Under the pieces are notes generated by a model. It did not search any database. It was not told where the DNA came from and saw only the letters and a list, made by a program, of their open reading frames with translations. A program made the position numbers and the translations under genes. From Bufo bufo (lineage: Eukaryota > Chordata > Amphibia > Anura > Bufonidae), in NCBI RefSeq assembly GCF_905171765.1, contig NC_053392.1, positions 36,154,956 to 36,218,955 on the forward strand: DNA of 64,000 nucleotides, given 5' to 3'. Shown piece by piece: positions 1 to 9,229 of the stretch (positions within the stretch are counted from its first letter, which is position 1; every line of letters begins with the position of its first letter).

Positions 1-730
1 TCTTGATGAGCTTCAAGAGGTAGTCACCTGAAATGGACTTCAAACAGTCTTGAAAGAGTTCCCAGAGATGCTTAGCACTTGTTGGCCCTGTTGCCTTCAC
101 TCTGCAGTCCAGCTCACCCCAAACCATCTCGATTGGGTTCAGTTCCGGTGACTGTGGAGGCCAGGTCATCTGGCGCAGCACCCCATCACTCTCCTTCATG
201 GTCAAATAGCCCTTACTTTCAAAGTTTTCCCAATTTTTCGGCTGACTGACTGACCTTCATTTCTTAAAGTAATGATGGCCACTCGTTTTTCTTTACTTAG
301 CTGCTTTTTTCTTGCCATATTACAAATTCTAACAGTCTATTCAGTAGGACTATCAGCTGTGTATCCACCTGACTTCTCCTCAACGCAACTGATGGTCCCA
401 ACCCCATTTATAAGGCAAGAAATCCCACTTATTAAACCTGACAGGGCACACCTGTGAAGTGAAAACCATTTCAGGGGACTACCTCTTGAAGCTCATCAAG
501 AGAATGCCAAGAGTGTGCAAAGCAGTAATCAAAGCAAAAGGTGGCTACTTTGAAGAACCTAGAATATGACATATTTTCAGTTGTTTCACACTTGTTTGTT
601 ATGTAGATATTTCCACATGTGTTAATTCATAGTTTTGATGCCTTCAGTGTGAATCTACAATTTTCATAGTCATGAAAATAAAGAAAACTCTTTGAATGAG
701 AAGGTGTGTCCAAACTTTTGGTCTGTACTG
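1..730 (-). mobile_element. Palindromic Tc1-like element, 3' part (cut by window edge)
   Basis: A Tc1/mariner derivative whose left end lies outside the window. The right terminus reads into GTCTGTACTG followed by a TA target at 731-732. The minus strand carries the C-terminal part of a Tc1 transposase at the window edge (the region giving the PPQSPDLNPIE motif in the better copy at 20235-21173) and an N-terminal piece starting with ATG at 318 (MARKKQLSKEKR). The two ends of the coding region are joined with the middle missing. The right arm (about 475-600) is an inverted copy of the transposase 3' end present in the left arm, so the element can fold back on itself. It cannot encode an active enzyme. 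Confidence 0.85.
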
Positions 731-756
731 TATATATATAATAAAAATTAAAATAG

Positions 757-859
757 AGCAGCACTCCGGTATGGTGAAAAAAGAAAACTGTTTATTCACC
801 CAGTGGTCACCACTGGGTGAATAAACAGTTTTCTTTTTTCACCATACCGGAGTGCTGCT
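757..859. repeat. Perfect 51-bp inverted repeat (hairpin)
   Basis: Positions 757-807 are the exact reverse complement of 809-859, with one base (808) between them. The arms contain AATAAA and end in AGCAGCACTCC. This looks like two head-to-head copies of the terminus of a retroelement; the PLE family is my guess only. Confidence 0.85.
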
Positions 860-945
860 GTATTTTCATTTTTATTATCCTGGGACGCTTTTCCTATTGG
901 AGCTTGCACCCAATTTTCAAATCAAAAGGTTGGTGCTGCCATTCA

Positions 946-950
946 TTGTG

Positions 951-1019
<69 letters not shown>
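946..1019. repeat. (TG)n/(TA)n microsatellite
   Basis: A short TG run followed by about 65 bases of almost pure TA repeat. It abuts the 5' end of the LTR element at 1020, and the sequence resumes as ATATATAT at 8562, so the LTR element appears to have inserted into this microsatellite. Confidence 0.95.
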
Positions 1020-1022
<3 letters not shown>

Positions 1023-1487
1023 GAGATAGTGAGACAGTGACAGGTCTCACGCAGGGTAGAGGCAAGGAAGGGGTGGATAGTTCGGTCCACACCCCTATTC
1101 CACCACAGGCGAGACCAGCTGGAGGTACTCAGGCTGGCATAAAGCACCTCCCAGGGTGTCAGAAAAGGGGGGAGTATGTTACCTGTGGACAGAGGCCTGG
1201 AGGCTCTGTCAGTGTGGTCCAAGCCAGAAGGGGTGAGAGACCACGATTCCTTGAGAGACACTAGACTAGAGACAGTGGGCATACTGTGCTCTGTACAGCC
1301 AGGAGGCTGTGGGACATTGGCTCAGAAAGCCGCATGTGTTCACAGGGTATGAACAGGGACTTGGGTGAGTCAGGGATCTGTTTGCTTAGTTAGAGCCCAG
1401 CGTTTATTATTGTTTATGTTTATGCGGATGTGCCGCAATAAAGCACCGTGTTTGGATCTTAAACTTGGTGTCCTGAAGATTTCTGTA
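1020..1487 (+). repeat. 5' LTR of the myosin-bearing element
   Basis: Matches the reassembled 3' LTR (3655-3715, 7270-7610, 8446-8530). It starts with a small duplication (TGTGAGATAG before GTGAGACAG). A poly(A) signal lies at 1437-1442. Similarity to the 3' copy is lost after about 1487, so the true inner boundary is uncertain. It preserves the uninterrupted GGTCC site that is the target of the nested element at 3716. Confidence 0.8.
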
Positions 1488-1519
1488 CGAGGCTAGAGTG
1501 TGTACCACACGTACCAGAA

Positions 1520-2064
1520 GTGGATATGCAGTCTCCACAATGTTTGTTGGTTACTAAGGAAGTGTCCCAGGTGGGGATTAGCTCATCGGTGCCCCTAGAA
1601 GCCAGAGTTAATAATGACATGAGCGGTGTAGGTGACGTATGTGCTGTGACCGATAGCAACTCAGAGAGTAAGGCTACCATGTCAAGGTCCTGCAAAACAA
1701 AGGTGGTTACTAGTAGCGACCAGACAGTTATTTCTGATGAGATGAGAATTAAGTCAGGTGACGTCAGCCTAGTGTCTGAGGCCCATATCCAGGCAGTTGT
1801 AGATGACCTGACACGACAGTACAGCTGCAAACAGGAGGAAGATCTCTCTCCTCACGCTCCCTAGAAACGTTAGAGAAGGGACTAGCTGTCTTCAAAGAGC
1901 AACTGAAGAAGGCGTCAGAAAAGACAAAGGAGGAGAGCCAGAAAGAGAATGGTGATACTCCTACATCTGCTGCAGCAGAGCCGAGCGAGGAGCATCTGGA
2001 ACCGGAGGCCCAAAAGCGGGGCACTTCCCACAAGCTTGTGCAAAAAAGCTGAAAAGAAACTGTT
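1520..2064 (+). pseudogene. Upstream gag-like ORF of the LTR element, frameshifted
   Basis: The reading frame opens at 1520 (MDMQSPQCLL) and stops at 1864 after 114 codons. A second open frame from about 1862 gives a lysine/glutamate-rich, probably coiled-coil stretch ([20 protein letters not shown]) that runs to about 2064 and overlaps the start of the long ORF at 1949. I do not recognise the family. Its position just inside the 5' LTR suggests the beginning of the element's own gag-like protein, now split by frameshifts. Confidence 0.45.
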
Positions 2065-3667
2065 GAAAAACATGGAGTTGATGGTTCAGCGCCTGGAGAA
2101 AAAGTTGGAGAAAACCAAGACCAAACTTCAGCAAGAATTGAATGATCTAATGGTGGACCTGGACCAACAGAAGCAAATTATTTCTAACCTAACGAAGAAG
2201 TTTGACTGGCTCCTGGCTAAAGAGAAATGCATCTCGGCTCGATATGCTTGGGAAAAGGAGACCAAGGCCCTCTCCTTGCCTAGAGCCCTTGAAGAAGCGC
2301 TTGAGGAGCATGCTGAATTTGAGAGGCTGAACAAGCAATTTAGAGCTGAGATAGATGATCTTGTGAGCTCAAAGGATGACGTCGGGAAGAACGTCTATGA
2401 GTTGGAGAAGTCTAAGTTAGAGCCTATTAAGAATGGGTCTGGAGATGGTGGCACTGCGGTGCTGGCTGAGGTAGATAAGATGGAAGATGCTTCTGCTGAA
2501 TCAGTTGATGGGATTGATGTGGATGCCGAAGACCACAGACCCATAGTAGAGTGTAGCCCAGGTCGGGAAGACGTCCCCTCTGCCTACAAGGCCTTCCAAA
2601 TAGCCAGCAGCCTGCTAGGGAAGAAGTATGAGGAGGTGAACGATCCGTTTTTTGATCCGGGCTATTACGATGGGCTGTCTCTCCTGACTCCTCCCCAAAA
2701 GGAGACCAGTGTCATGGGTGAGCCTCTGGAGAAAACACCAGAAGACGAGGAGTATGCTGAAGACCCCGGTGCCTCCTGCCTTGATGAGAAAGAGGGGGAG
2801 GGGTTAAGAGGGCAAGTATATGGTGCCAGGTCTGAGAAGGCTCTCAAAGAGACTGGAGACTCAGAGAAGACAAAGGCTGAAGAAGTTAAGGACGATGTGT
2901 TGGTTGACATGAAGTCCCCAGGTGCTGCAGAGACCAAAGTTAAGACAAAGGGAGCTGCAGCCGAAGTGGAAAAAGCCACTAAAAAAGCAGAGGTCTCTGA
3001 AACTGCCACCATAGCTGGGGTAACTACTGCTGGAAAGAAGGAAGAAGTGACCCAGATGCACGTAAAAGAAGCGAGCAGGGGCAGGCATGCTCTGCTGAAG
3101 GAGCCCTGCAAAGCAAAGGAGAAAGTGTCGGGACAGGACCATGACTGGGAACAGTTCAGTCAAGAGCTGCAGCAGTCCAAGAAAGGACATGAGGCACATG
3201 TGCGGGAGCCAGAGGATCAAAAAAGAGAGAGAGATCAAAGAGTGCGAGAGCGCATCATTATCACCCGCGAAAGAGTAGAAAAAGAGTACCTGGCCATGAG
3301 ATGGGCACATGAGGCCTTTAGGCAGTTTAGATTGGGCAAGATGTTAGTTTTGGTGATAAACCAAGCTCTGCTGGCGTGGGTCTGGCAAAACAAAGGGAAG
3401 GTACGTGTCACCGAGTTTCCTGGCCTTGGTGAAATTAGAACAGGTAATTTTCTGTGTCAGCGGCAGCTAGTGCTCACTGACACTGTGTTACTTAGTGTGG
3501 CTGTAAAGCCAATCTGGGCCGGTTCTTATTGGGAGCAGCCAAAAAGCAGGGTGGGTGGCTGTTCCCCAAGTCCAGGCCTGGTGGATGCCCTCTCACCAGC
3601 CTCCCGTGGTTATGCAGATGTTCACCCTCACGGGCTTGAACAAAGGGGGGGGTATGTGAGACAGTGA
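1949..3667 (+). CDS. Long charged ORF containing a class II myosin heavy chain rod segment
   Basis: 572 codons, ending just inside the 3' LTR. Residues about 47-156 (2087-2416) closely resemble the coiled-coil rod of non-muscle/smooth-muscle myosin heavy chain: [49 protein letters not shown] and [17 protein letters not shown] follow each other in rod order, with two small deletions. No intron interrupts it, so capture from a spliced transcript is inferred. The rest is acidic and lysine-rich (170-420), then an arginine-rich stretch and a hydrophobic tail ([13 protein letters not shown]). The ATG at 1949 is only the first in frame; the natural start may lie upstream across a frameshift. No enzyme motif is visible. 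It may serve as a gag-like coiled-coil protein or be passive cargo. Confidence 0.7.
   Translation: MVILLHLLQQSRARSIWNRRPKSGALPTSLCKKAEKKLLKNMELMVQRLEKKLEKTKTKLQQELNDLMVDLDQQKQIISNLTKKFDWLLAKEKCISARYAWEKETKALSLPRALEEALEEHAEFERLNKQFRAEIDDLVSSKDDVGKNVYELEKSKLEPIKNGSGDGGTAVLAEVDKMEDASAESVDGIDVDAEDHRPIVECSPGREDVPSAYKAFQIASSLLGKKYEEVNDPFFDPGYYDGLSLLTPPQKETSVMGEPLEKTPEDEEYAEDPGASCLDEKEGEGLRGQVYGARSEKALKETGDSEKTKAEEVKDDVLVDMKSPGAAETKVKTKGAAAEVEKATKKAEVSETATIAGVTTAGKKEEVTQMHVKEASRGRHALLKEPCKAKEKVSGQDHDWEQFSQELQQSKKGHEAHVREPEDQKRERDQRVRERIIITRERVEKEYLAMRWAHEAFRQFRLGKMLVLVINQALLAWVWQNKGKVRVTEFPGLGEIRTGNFLCQRQLVLTDTVLLSVAVKPIWAGSYWEQPKSRVGGCSPSPGLVDALSPASRGYADVHPHGLEQRGGYVRQ
3642..3652 (+). other. Polypurine tract before the 3' LTR
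   Basis: AAAGGGGGGGG immediately upstream of TATGTGAGAC at 3653. This is the position expected for the plus-strand primer of an LTR retrotransposon and supports the LTR start at 3655. Confidence 0.7.
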
Positions 3668-3715
3668 CAGGTCTCACGCAGGGTAGAGGCAAGGAAGGGG
3701 TGGATAGTTCGGTCC

Positions 3716-4551
3716 TGTAATGGACCGTTTCCGCAGACAAGGGGTTAAAATCCGTTTAGGCGATAAGCCCCTTTCTGAGAGACAGGCACAGCTACTGCAG
3801 GATACACCAAACTCCCGAACTGGATACAAAGTAGCACTCCAAACTGGAACCTCACGAATAGCTGCTAGCAGACGAACAGGGATCAGCTTACACTTCTGGC
3901 AATCGGTCCTCTAACAGCATACAGTGAATCCCCCCAATAACGAGACAAGGCTCCGTGTTGAGGGTCAAGCAGTGGTCTGACTGTACTTCACGTACAGCCT
4001 CTTTTATTCATAAACCACAAACATAGTACTGCCCACAGGGGTTTGAAATACAGCCAATCAATATGTTACAACACATACAATGTAAGTACACGCCCCTAGG
4101 GGACCAGAAGGAAGACTTGTGACATAGGACAAATACAACATATCCCCACAATGCATCATGGTCTCCTCCTCTCTGTCCCGGAGACAACCTGAGGAGCAAT
4201 CCAATTATCTCTGAGGACAAAGGGAGATCGCCAATACACATGTGAGGACAACAGAACAGACATCACCATTTAAACACACAATGGGACAATGGCACAATAG
4301 AAACACACCCAGCATTTTCCTCCCAAGCTGACAAGTTACACTGATTATAAATTGTTACAACTTTGTGAGTTTACATTGGCCATACATATAACTAACATCA
4401 ATTTAAACAGTATAACTTGGGGACAAACCTATCCAAAATTCACTTGAATAGGTTCAGGGGTTTAAAAGTTAGTATATGGCCCATAATCCAGGGGCAAGAG
4501 GCCAGCAGCCAGTCCTCTCCAAAACCCAGTGGCGAGGTTGGTTTCGCCACA
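3716..4551 (-). repeat. LTR (3' LTR of the minus-strand element)
   Basis: Near-identical to 6433-7269 over its whole length, with only a few differences (for example TGTAATGG versus TGTAACGG at the edge). This indicates a fairly recent insertion. Confidence 0.9.
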
Positions 4552-6342
4552 CATCTCCCCTTCCCAGGGAAGACTAACCAGGTACCTGACCTCACGCCGG
4601 TCGGTACCTGAGTTAGTCTGGCAGCCCACCCACAACCCGATACTGGACCTGTTGCATTTGGTAGCCTGTCTCTGTCCAGTGAGTCCACCAAGGTTATGTT
4701 GGAAGCTGGTACTCCCGGTCTCTGTGTTGCTCCCTGGCTTGGAGTCTGGTTGTTGGAGGGGGAGACCGACTGTCTCTACCCCCTGTGCTGTAAGTGCAGA
4801 GACCACGGTCCCATCTGCACCGTTGTGGGGCTTACTGTCTCCCCCTGGTGCGTTAAGCTGCCACTGGGGAAAGGGGGTAACGAGCTCCTCTCCCATACAT
4901 ACTTCCAGCCGCTGGGGAGGTCGACCGACCGTCTCCGCTCCCAATACAGTGTCCTGCTGCTGGGGAAAGGAGACTGGGCTCTCTATTCCCTGCTGGACAC
5001 TCTGCCGCTGGGGAATGGAGACTGGGCTCCCAATTCCCAAAAAATTACTCTGCTGCTGGGGGGCAGGAACAACTACCTCTGCCCCCTGTAACTCAGCCTG
5101 CCGCTGGGGAGGGAGGACGCTGCTCTCCTCTCCCTGCATTTCACACTGCCTTCCCGGCATATCACTCTGCTGATGGGGGGCAGGAACAACTACCTCTGCT
5201 CCCTGTACCTCAGCCTGCCGCTGGGGAGGGAGGACGCTGCTCTCCTCTCCCTGCACTTCACACTGCCTTCCCGGCATATCACTCTGCTGCTGGGGGGCAG
5301 GAACAACTACCTCTGCCCCCTGTAACTCAGCCTGCCGCTGGGGAGGGAGGACGCTGCTCTCCTCTCCCTGCACTTCACACTGCCTGCCCGGCATATCACT
5401 CTGCTGCTGGGGGGCAGGAACAACTACCTCTGCCCCCTGTAACTCAGCCTGCCGCTGGGGAGGGAGGACGCTGCTCTCCTCAACCTGTACTTCACACTGC
5501 CTGCCCGGCATATCACTCTGCTGCTGGGGCGCAGGAACAACTACCTCTGCCCCCTGTAACTCAGCCTGCCGCTGGGGAGAGAGGATGCTGCTCTCCTCTC
5601 CCTGCACTTCACACTGCCGCTGGAGAATGGAGACTGGGCTCCCAATTCCCTGCAGGACCGGTGGAGAGACCTCGGTCCCATCTCTACCGGCCACCTGGGG
5701 TCCTTCCCAGTAACACTCTACAATATCTGCCCAGCTGAATGGGTCTGGATCTGGGTCTGTCACCTTACCGTCCTGCTGAGCCTTATCAATGGAGTGGAAG
5801 AGATCTCGGTAGTCCTGCTCCAGTTCCCACTCCAGGGTTGCTAGGTGAGCCAGGTCTTGCTCTACCTCATGGGGGTCATCCCACTCATGCCTAGCCTCCC
5901 TCTCATAGAAAATGTCCTGAAGTCTGGACTGTACAGGGCTCCCGAAGTCAGGCTCTGCAAAGGACTCCCATAAAAAGCCAGGACCATAAAACTCCTCTCC
6001 CTCTGGCTTGTCATGTTCGGCTGTCCAGGGTATATACTGTGCCATATACCACCAAAGCGCCTGGTAGGCATCCTCCAGCCATAGCTCCTGCCATACCCGG
6101 TGCTCTAGATCCTTCACCCATTCCTCCAGGGGCTGCTCTCCCAGGAAGGGCATCCGCAGGGCCACTTGCTTCTGCAACCGCTGCTCTTCACTGGGGAGAC
6201 TCTCACCCCGCTGGTATTGTAGATTATCCAGGGCCTGGTACTAGATGCCTTTCCTTAATGCATCCCGGCCATCCAGGTCCTCCTCCTCGTATAACACTGC
6301 TGGTTCCATCCTGCTGCTGTCAGGGACGCTGTACTGGGACAT
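4462..6342 (-). pseudogene. Repeat-rich gag-like ORF of the LTR element, one in-frame stop
   Basis: Open from an ATG at 6342 (MSQYSVPDSSRMEP) to 4462, broken only by a TAG at 6241-6243; the long part starts at 6177. The N-terminal half is rich in aromatic and acidic residues (WWYMAQYIPW, LEWELEQDYRDLF). The centre (5031-5615) holds five copies of a 39-residue, 117-bp tandem repeat built around PPQRQAELQGAEVVVPAP. The ORF continues about 90 bp into the 3' LTR before stopping. There is no CCHC knuckle and no protease, reverse transcriptase or integrase motif. The function is unknown; a structural role is only a guess from position. Confidence 0.7.
5031..5615 (-). repeat. 117-bp coding tandem repeat, five copies
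   Basis: Direct repeats with a 117-bp period inside the ORF. Copies differ by scattered substitutions that keep the frame open. Confidence 0.9.
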
Positions 6343-6432
6343 GCGTTGTTCTTAAATTGTAGAATCCACAAAAATGGTGTCTCCTGTAGCTGTCCTTCTG
6401 GCTGTAGGAACGATACCGCTGCTTGCCACCAA

Positions 6433-7269
6433 TGTAACGGACCGTTTCAGCAGACAAGGGGTTAAAATCCGTTTAGGCGATAAGCCCCCTTTCTGAGAGA
6501 CAGGCACAGCTACTGCAGGATACACCAAACTCCCGAACTGGATACAAAGTAGCACTCCAAACTGGAACCTCACGAATAGCTGCTAGCAGAAGAACAGGGA
6601 TCAGCTTACACTTCTGGCAATCGGTCCTCTAACAGCATACAGTGAATCCCCCCAATAACGAGACAAGGCTCCATGTTGAGGGTCAAGCAGTGGTCTGACT
6701 GTACTTCACGTACAGCCTCTTTTATTCATAAACCACAAACATAGTACTGCCCACAGGGGTTTGAAATACAGCCAATCAATATGTTACAACACATACAATG
6801 TAAGTACACGCCCCTAGGGGACCAGAAGGAAGACTTGTGACATAGGACAAATACAACATATCCCCACAATGCATCATGGTCTCCTCCTCTCTGTCCCGGA
6901 GACAACCTGAGGAGCAATCCAATTATCTCTGAGGACAAAGGGAGATCGCCAATACACATGTGAGGACAACAGAACAGACATCACCATTTAAACACACAAT
7001 GGGACAATGGGAAAATAGAAACACACCCAGCATTTTCCTCCCAAGCTGACAAGTTACACTGATTATAAATTGTTACAACTTTGTGAGTTTACATTGGCCA
7101 TACATATAACTAACATCAATTTAAACAGTATAACTTGGGGACAAACCTATCCAAAATTCACTTGAATAGGTTCAGGGGTTTAAAAGTTAGTATATGGCCC
7201 ATAATCCAGGGGCAAGAGGCCAGCAGCCAGTCCTCTCCAAAACCCAGTGGCGAGGTTGGTTTCGCCACA
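6433..7269 (-). repeat. LTR (5' LTR of the minus-strand element)
   Basis: Partner of 3716-4551. The minus-strand sequence just inside it begins TTGGTGGCAAGC, the position of a primer binding site; I could not assign the tRNA. Confidence 0.9.
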
Positions 7270-7610
7270 GGTCCACACCCCTATTCCACCACAGGCAAGA
7301 CCAGCTGGAAGTAATCAGGCTGGCACAAAGCACCTCCCAGGGTGTCAGCAAGGGGGGAATGTGTTACCTGTGGACAGAGGCCTGGAGGCTCTGTGTGGTC
7401 CAAGCCAGGTGGGCTGAGAGACCACGATTCCCCAAGAGACACTGGACTGGAGACAGTGGGCGTACTGTGCTCTGTATAGCCAGGAGGCTGTGGGACATTG
7501 GCTGAGAAAGATGCATGTGTTCACAGGGTGTGAACAGGGACTTGGGTGAGTCAGGGATCTGTTTGTTTAGTTAGAGCCCAGTTGGGCGAGTGTTTATTAT
7601 TTTGTATTAT

Positions 7611-8445
7611 TGTAATGCAAGGCACCAACAAACAGACCAGTGATGAAAGCAAAAAGGTGTTTATTCACCAGAAACATAAACGTCCAGGACACTTGCTGGT
7701 AACAAGGAATAATAACAAAAACCAGGCAAGGAGATTCCAGGAATAGTCCCAACCAGTGCTGAATGATGCTGTGCACTTGGCAGTCGAGTCACTCCAGATC
7801 TTGGGTCCGCTGCAAAGGACAAAGTTCCTGGCAGTCTTCAGTCACTAGCAGTTGTGACCTATACCTGGTTGAGGGAAAATAACAGTGGGCACTGATCACC
7901 CTGAGAGACCTCCTTTTAAATGCCTGCTGACCAATCCCAGGGTGCCAAGTGTCCACTACCATAGGTGAACAAATTGCCCTGCACCTGAGTACATGGCCTA
8001 AGGCAATCACAAGTTGATTAACCCATGGCTGGCTCCCTAATCCACTTTGCTCTTGTGAGTCAGTATATTATGCGCCACTGGTCGACGAAGCGCATAAGAA
8101 GCGCGTACTCGCGACCGTGTATCCCTTTGCGAACCTGCCCTCGTGCTTACGCACGGACGCATGATTGACTCAGCGCGAGTATGCGAGCGCGTGGACCCAG
8201 ATGCGGAAACGGAAGTCGCAGGAGACACCGGAGACAACCCTGGCCGCGGCGTCTTGTCACTCGCCTGGCCACTCTGTCCCCGGGACTCCGACGGTCCTCC
8301 CCTCCGATGTCCACGCGAACGCATCCCCGCACTGGCTCGCAAAGGGGTCAGCGCTGGTGCATCAGAGACACGCATAACCTGTCCCGCAACTCCACGAGGA
8401 CCCCTCTTGGTTCCCCTGGAGTGCAAAGCAGGTGAGGATCTTACA
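7611..8445 (-). mobile_element. Solo LTR, CpG-rich half, minus orientation
   Basis: An 835-bp unit begins TGTAATGC and ends GATCTTACA, giving the inverted ends TGTAA/TTACA. It interrupts the 3' LTR of the myosin element, whose sequence resumes at 8446 with TTTATTGTTTATG. The flanking pentamers ATTAT and TTTAT differ at one base, so the target duplication is imperfect. AATAAA on the minus strand near 7662 lies close to the 7611 end, which sets the orientation. The 8070-8400 half is very rich in CpG. Confidence 0.65.
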
Positions 8446-8561
8446 TTTATTGTTTATGTTTATGCGGATGTGCCGCAATAAAGCACCGTGTTTGGATCTT
8501 AAACTTGGTGTCCTGAAGATATCTGTGAGAATGACCCCCGAAAGAGAGCTGATCCCCTACA

Positions 8562-8754
8562 ATATATATATATGTTCTTTTTAAAGGGACTGTAATAAGA
8601 CTGTATTTTACCTACCCAAATCTAATTCTGCTTACCCAGAAGATCTTAGATCACTACCAGATTTGACTATCTGACTCCATTCCAGGTATAGTTGCTTTGA
8701 TATAAATAAGCCTCTATTATGGTCCTCTGTTCACAGCCTCAGGTCTCATGCATA
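8562..8754. other. Short unclassified gap
   Basis: Residual AT repeat, then about 170 bp in which I recognise nothing. Confidence 0.6.
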
Positions 8755-9229
8755 TTAACCACCTCAGCCCCCATAGCTTAAACACCCTGAAAGACCAGGC
8801 CACTTTTTACACTTCTGACCTACCCTACTTTCACCGTTTATTGCTCGGTCATGCAACTTGCCACCCAAATGAATTTTACCTCCTTTTCTTCTCACTAATA
8901 GAGCTTTCATTTGGTGGTATTTCATTGCTGCTGACATTTTTACTTTTTTTGTTATTAATCAAAATTTAACGATTTTTTAGCAAAAAAATGACATTTTTCA
9001 CTTTCAGTTGTAAAATTTTGCAAAAAAAACGACATCCATATATACATTTTTCTCTAAATTTATTGTTCTACATGTCTTTGATAAAAAAAAATGTTTGGGT
9101 AAAAAAAAAAAAATGGTTTGGGTAAAAGTTATAGCGTTTACAAACTATGGTACAAAAATGTGAATTTCCGCTTTTTGAAGCAGCTCTGACTTTCTGAGCA
9201 CCTGTCATGTTTCCTGAGGTTCTACAATG

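Larger units (their letters stand above)
3716..7269 (-). mobile_element. Non-autonomous Gypsy-like LTR element, minus orientation
   Basis: Two LTRs of about 836 bp (3716-4551 and 6433-7269) start TGTGGCGAAACC and end CCGTTACA when read on the minus strand. The element is flanked by a perfect 5-bp target duplication GGTCC (3711-3715 and 7270-7274). The pre-insertion sequence survives in the 5' LTR of the host element. On the minus strand a purine-rich tract (GGGAAGGGGAGATG) precedes the 3' LTR at 4551. Poly(A) signals AATAAA (minus) lie at 4003-4008 and 6721-6726. The interior encodes one repeat-rich ORF and no pol domains. Confidence 0.9.
1020..8561 (+). mobile_element. LTR retrotransposon carrying a myosin-derived ORF, with two nested insertions
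   Basis: A direct repeat starting TGTGAGA(C/T)AG occurs at 1020 and 3655 and is read as 5' and 3' LTR. A polypurine tract (3642-3652) sits directly before the second copy. Both LTRs carry the same AATAAA context (1437-1442, 8477-8482), so the element is in plus orientation. The 3' LTR is split by an LTR element (3716-7269) and a solo LTR (7611-8445). The outer 3' end is placed at CCCCTACA (8554-8561) because it meets the AT repeat also seen before 1020. Between the LTRs there is no recognisable protease, reverse transcriptase or integrase, so it is non-autonomous. About 2.2 kb of internal sequence holds a long charged ORF with a host-derived segment. Confidence 0.8.
3655..8561 (+). repeat. 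3' LTR of the myosin-bearing element, split in three
   Basis: Segments 3655-3715, 7270-7610 and 8446-8561 together match the 5' LTR at 1020-1487 in order. The gaps are filled by the LTR element at 3716-7269 and the solo LTR at 7611-8445. A poly(A) signal lies at 8477-8482. Confidence 0.85.

Noticed and set aside
817..1282. ORFs rich in Ile-Tyr repeats on both strands
   Set aside because: They translate the TA microsatellite.
2665..3310. Long minus-strand ORFs opposite the myosin-bearing ORF
   Set aside because: Mirror frames of a Glu/Lys-rich coding strand, giving Ser/Phe/Leu-rich nonsense.
4529..5173. 214-codon plus-strand ORF over the 117-bp repeats
   Set aside because: Antisense to the clear minus-strand ORF; composition (Trp/Gly/Cys-rich) is that of a shadow frame.
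8037..8481. Overlapping Arg/Ser-rich ORFs in a CpG-rich block
   Set aside because: High GC gives open frames in most frames at once; the block is the GC-rich half of a solo LTR.
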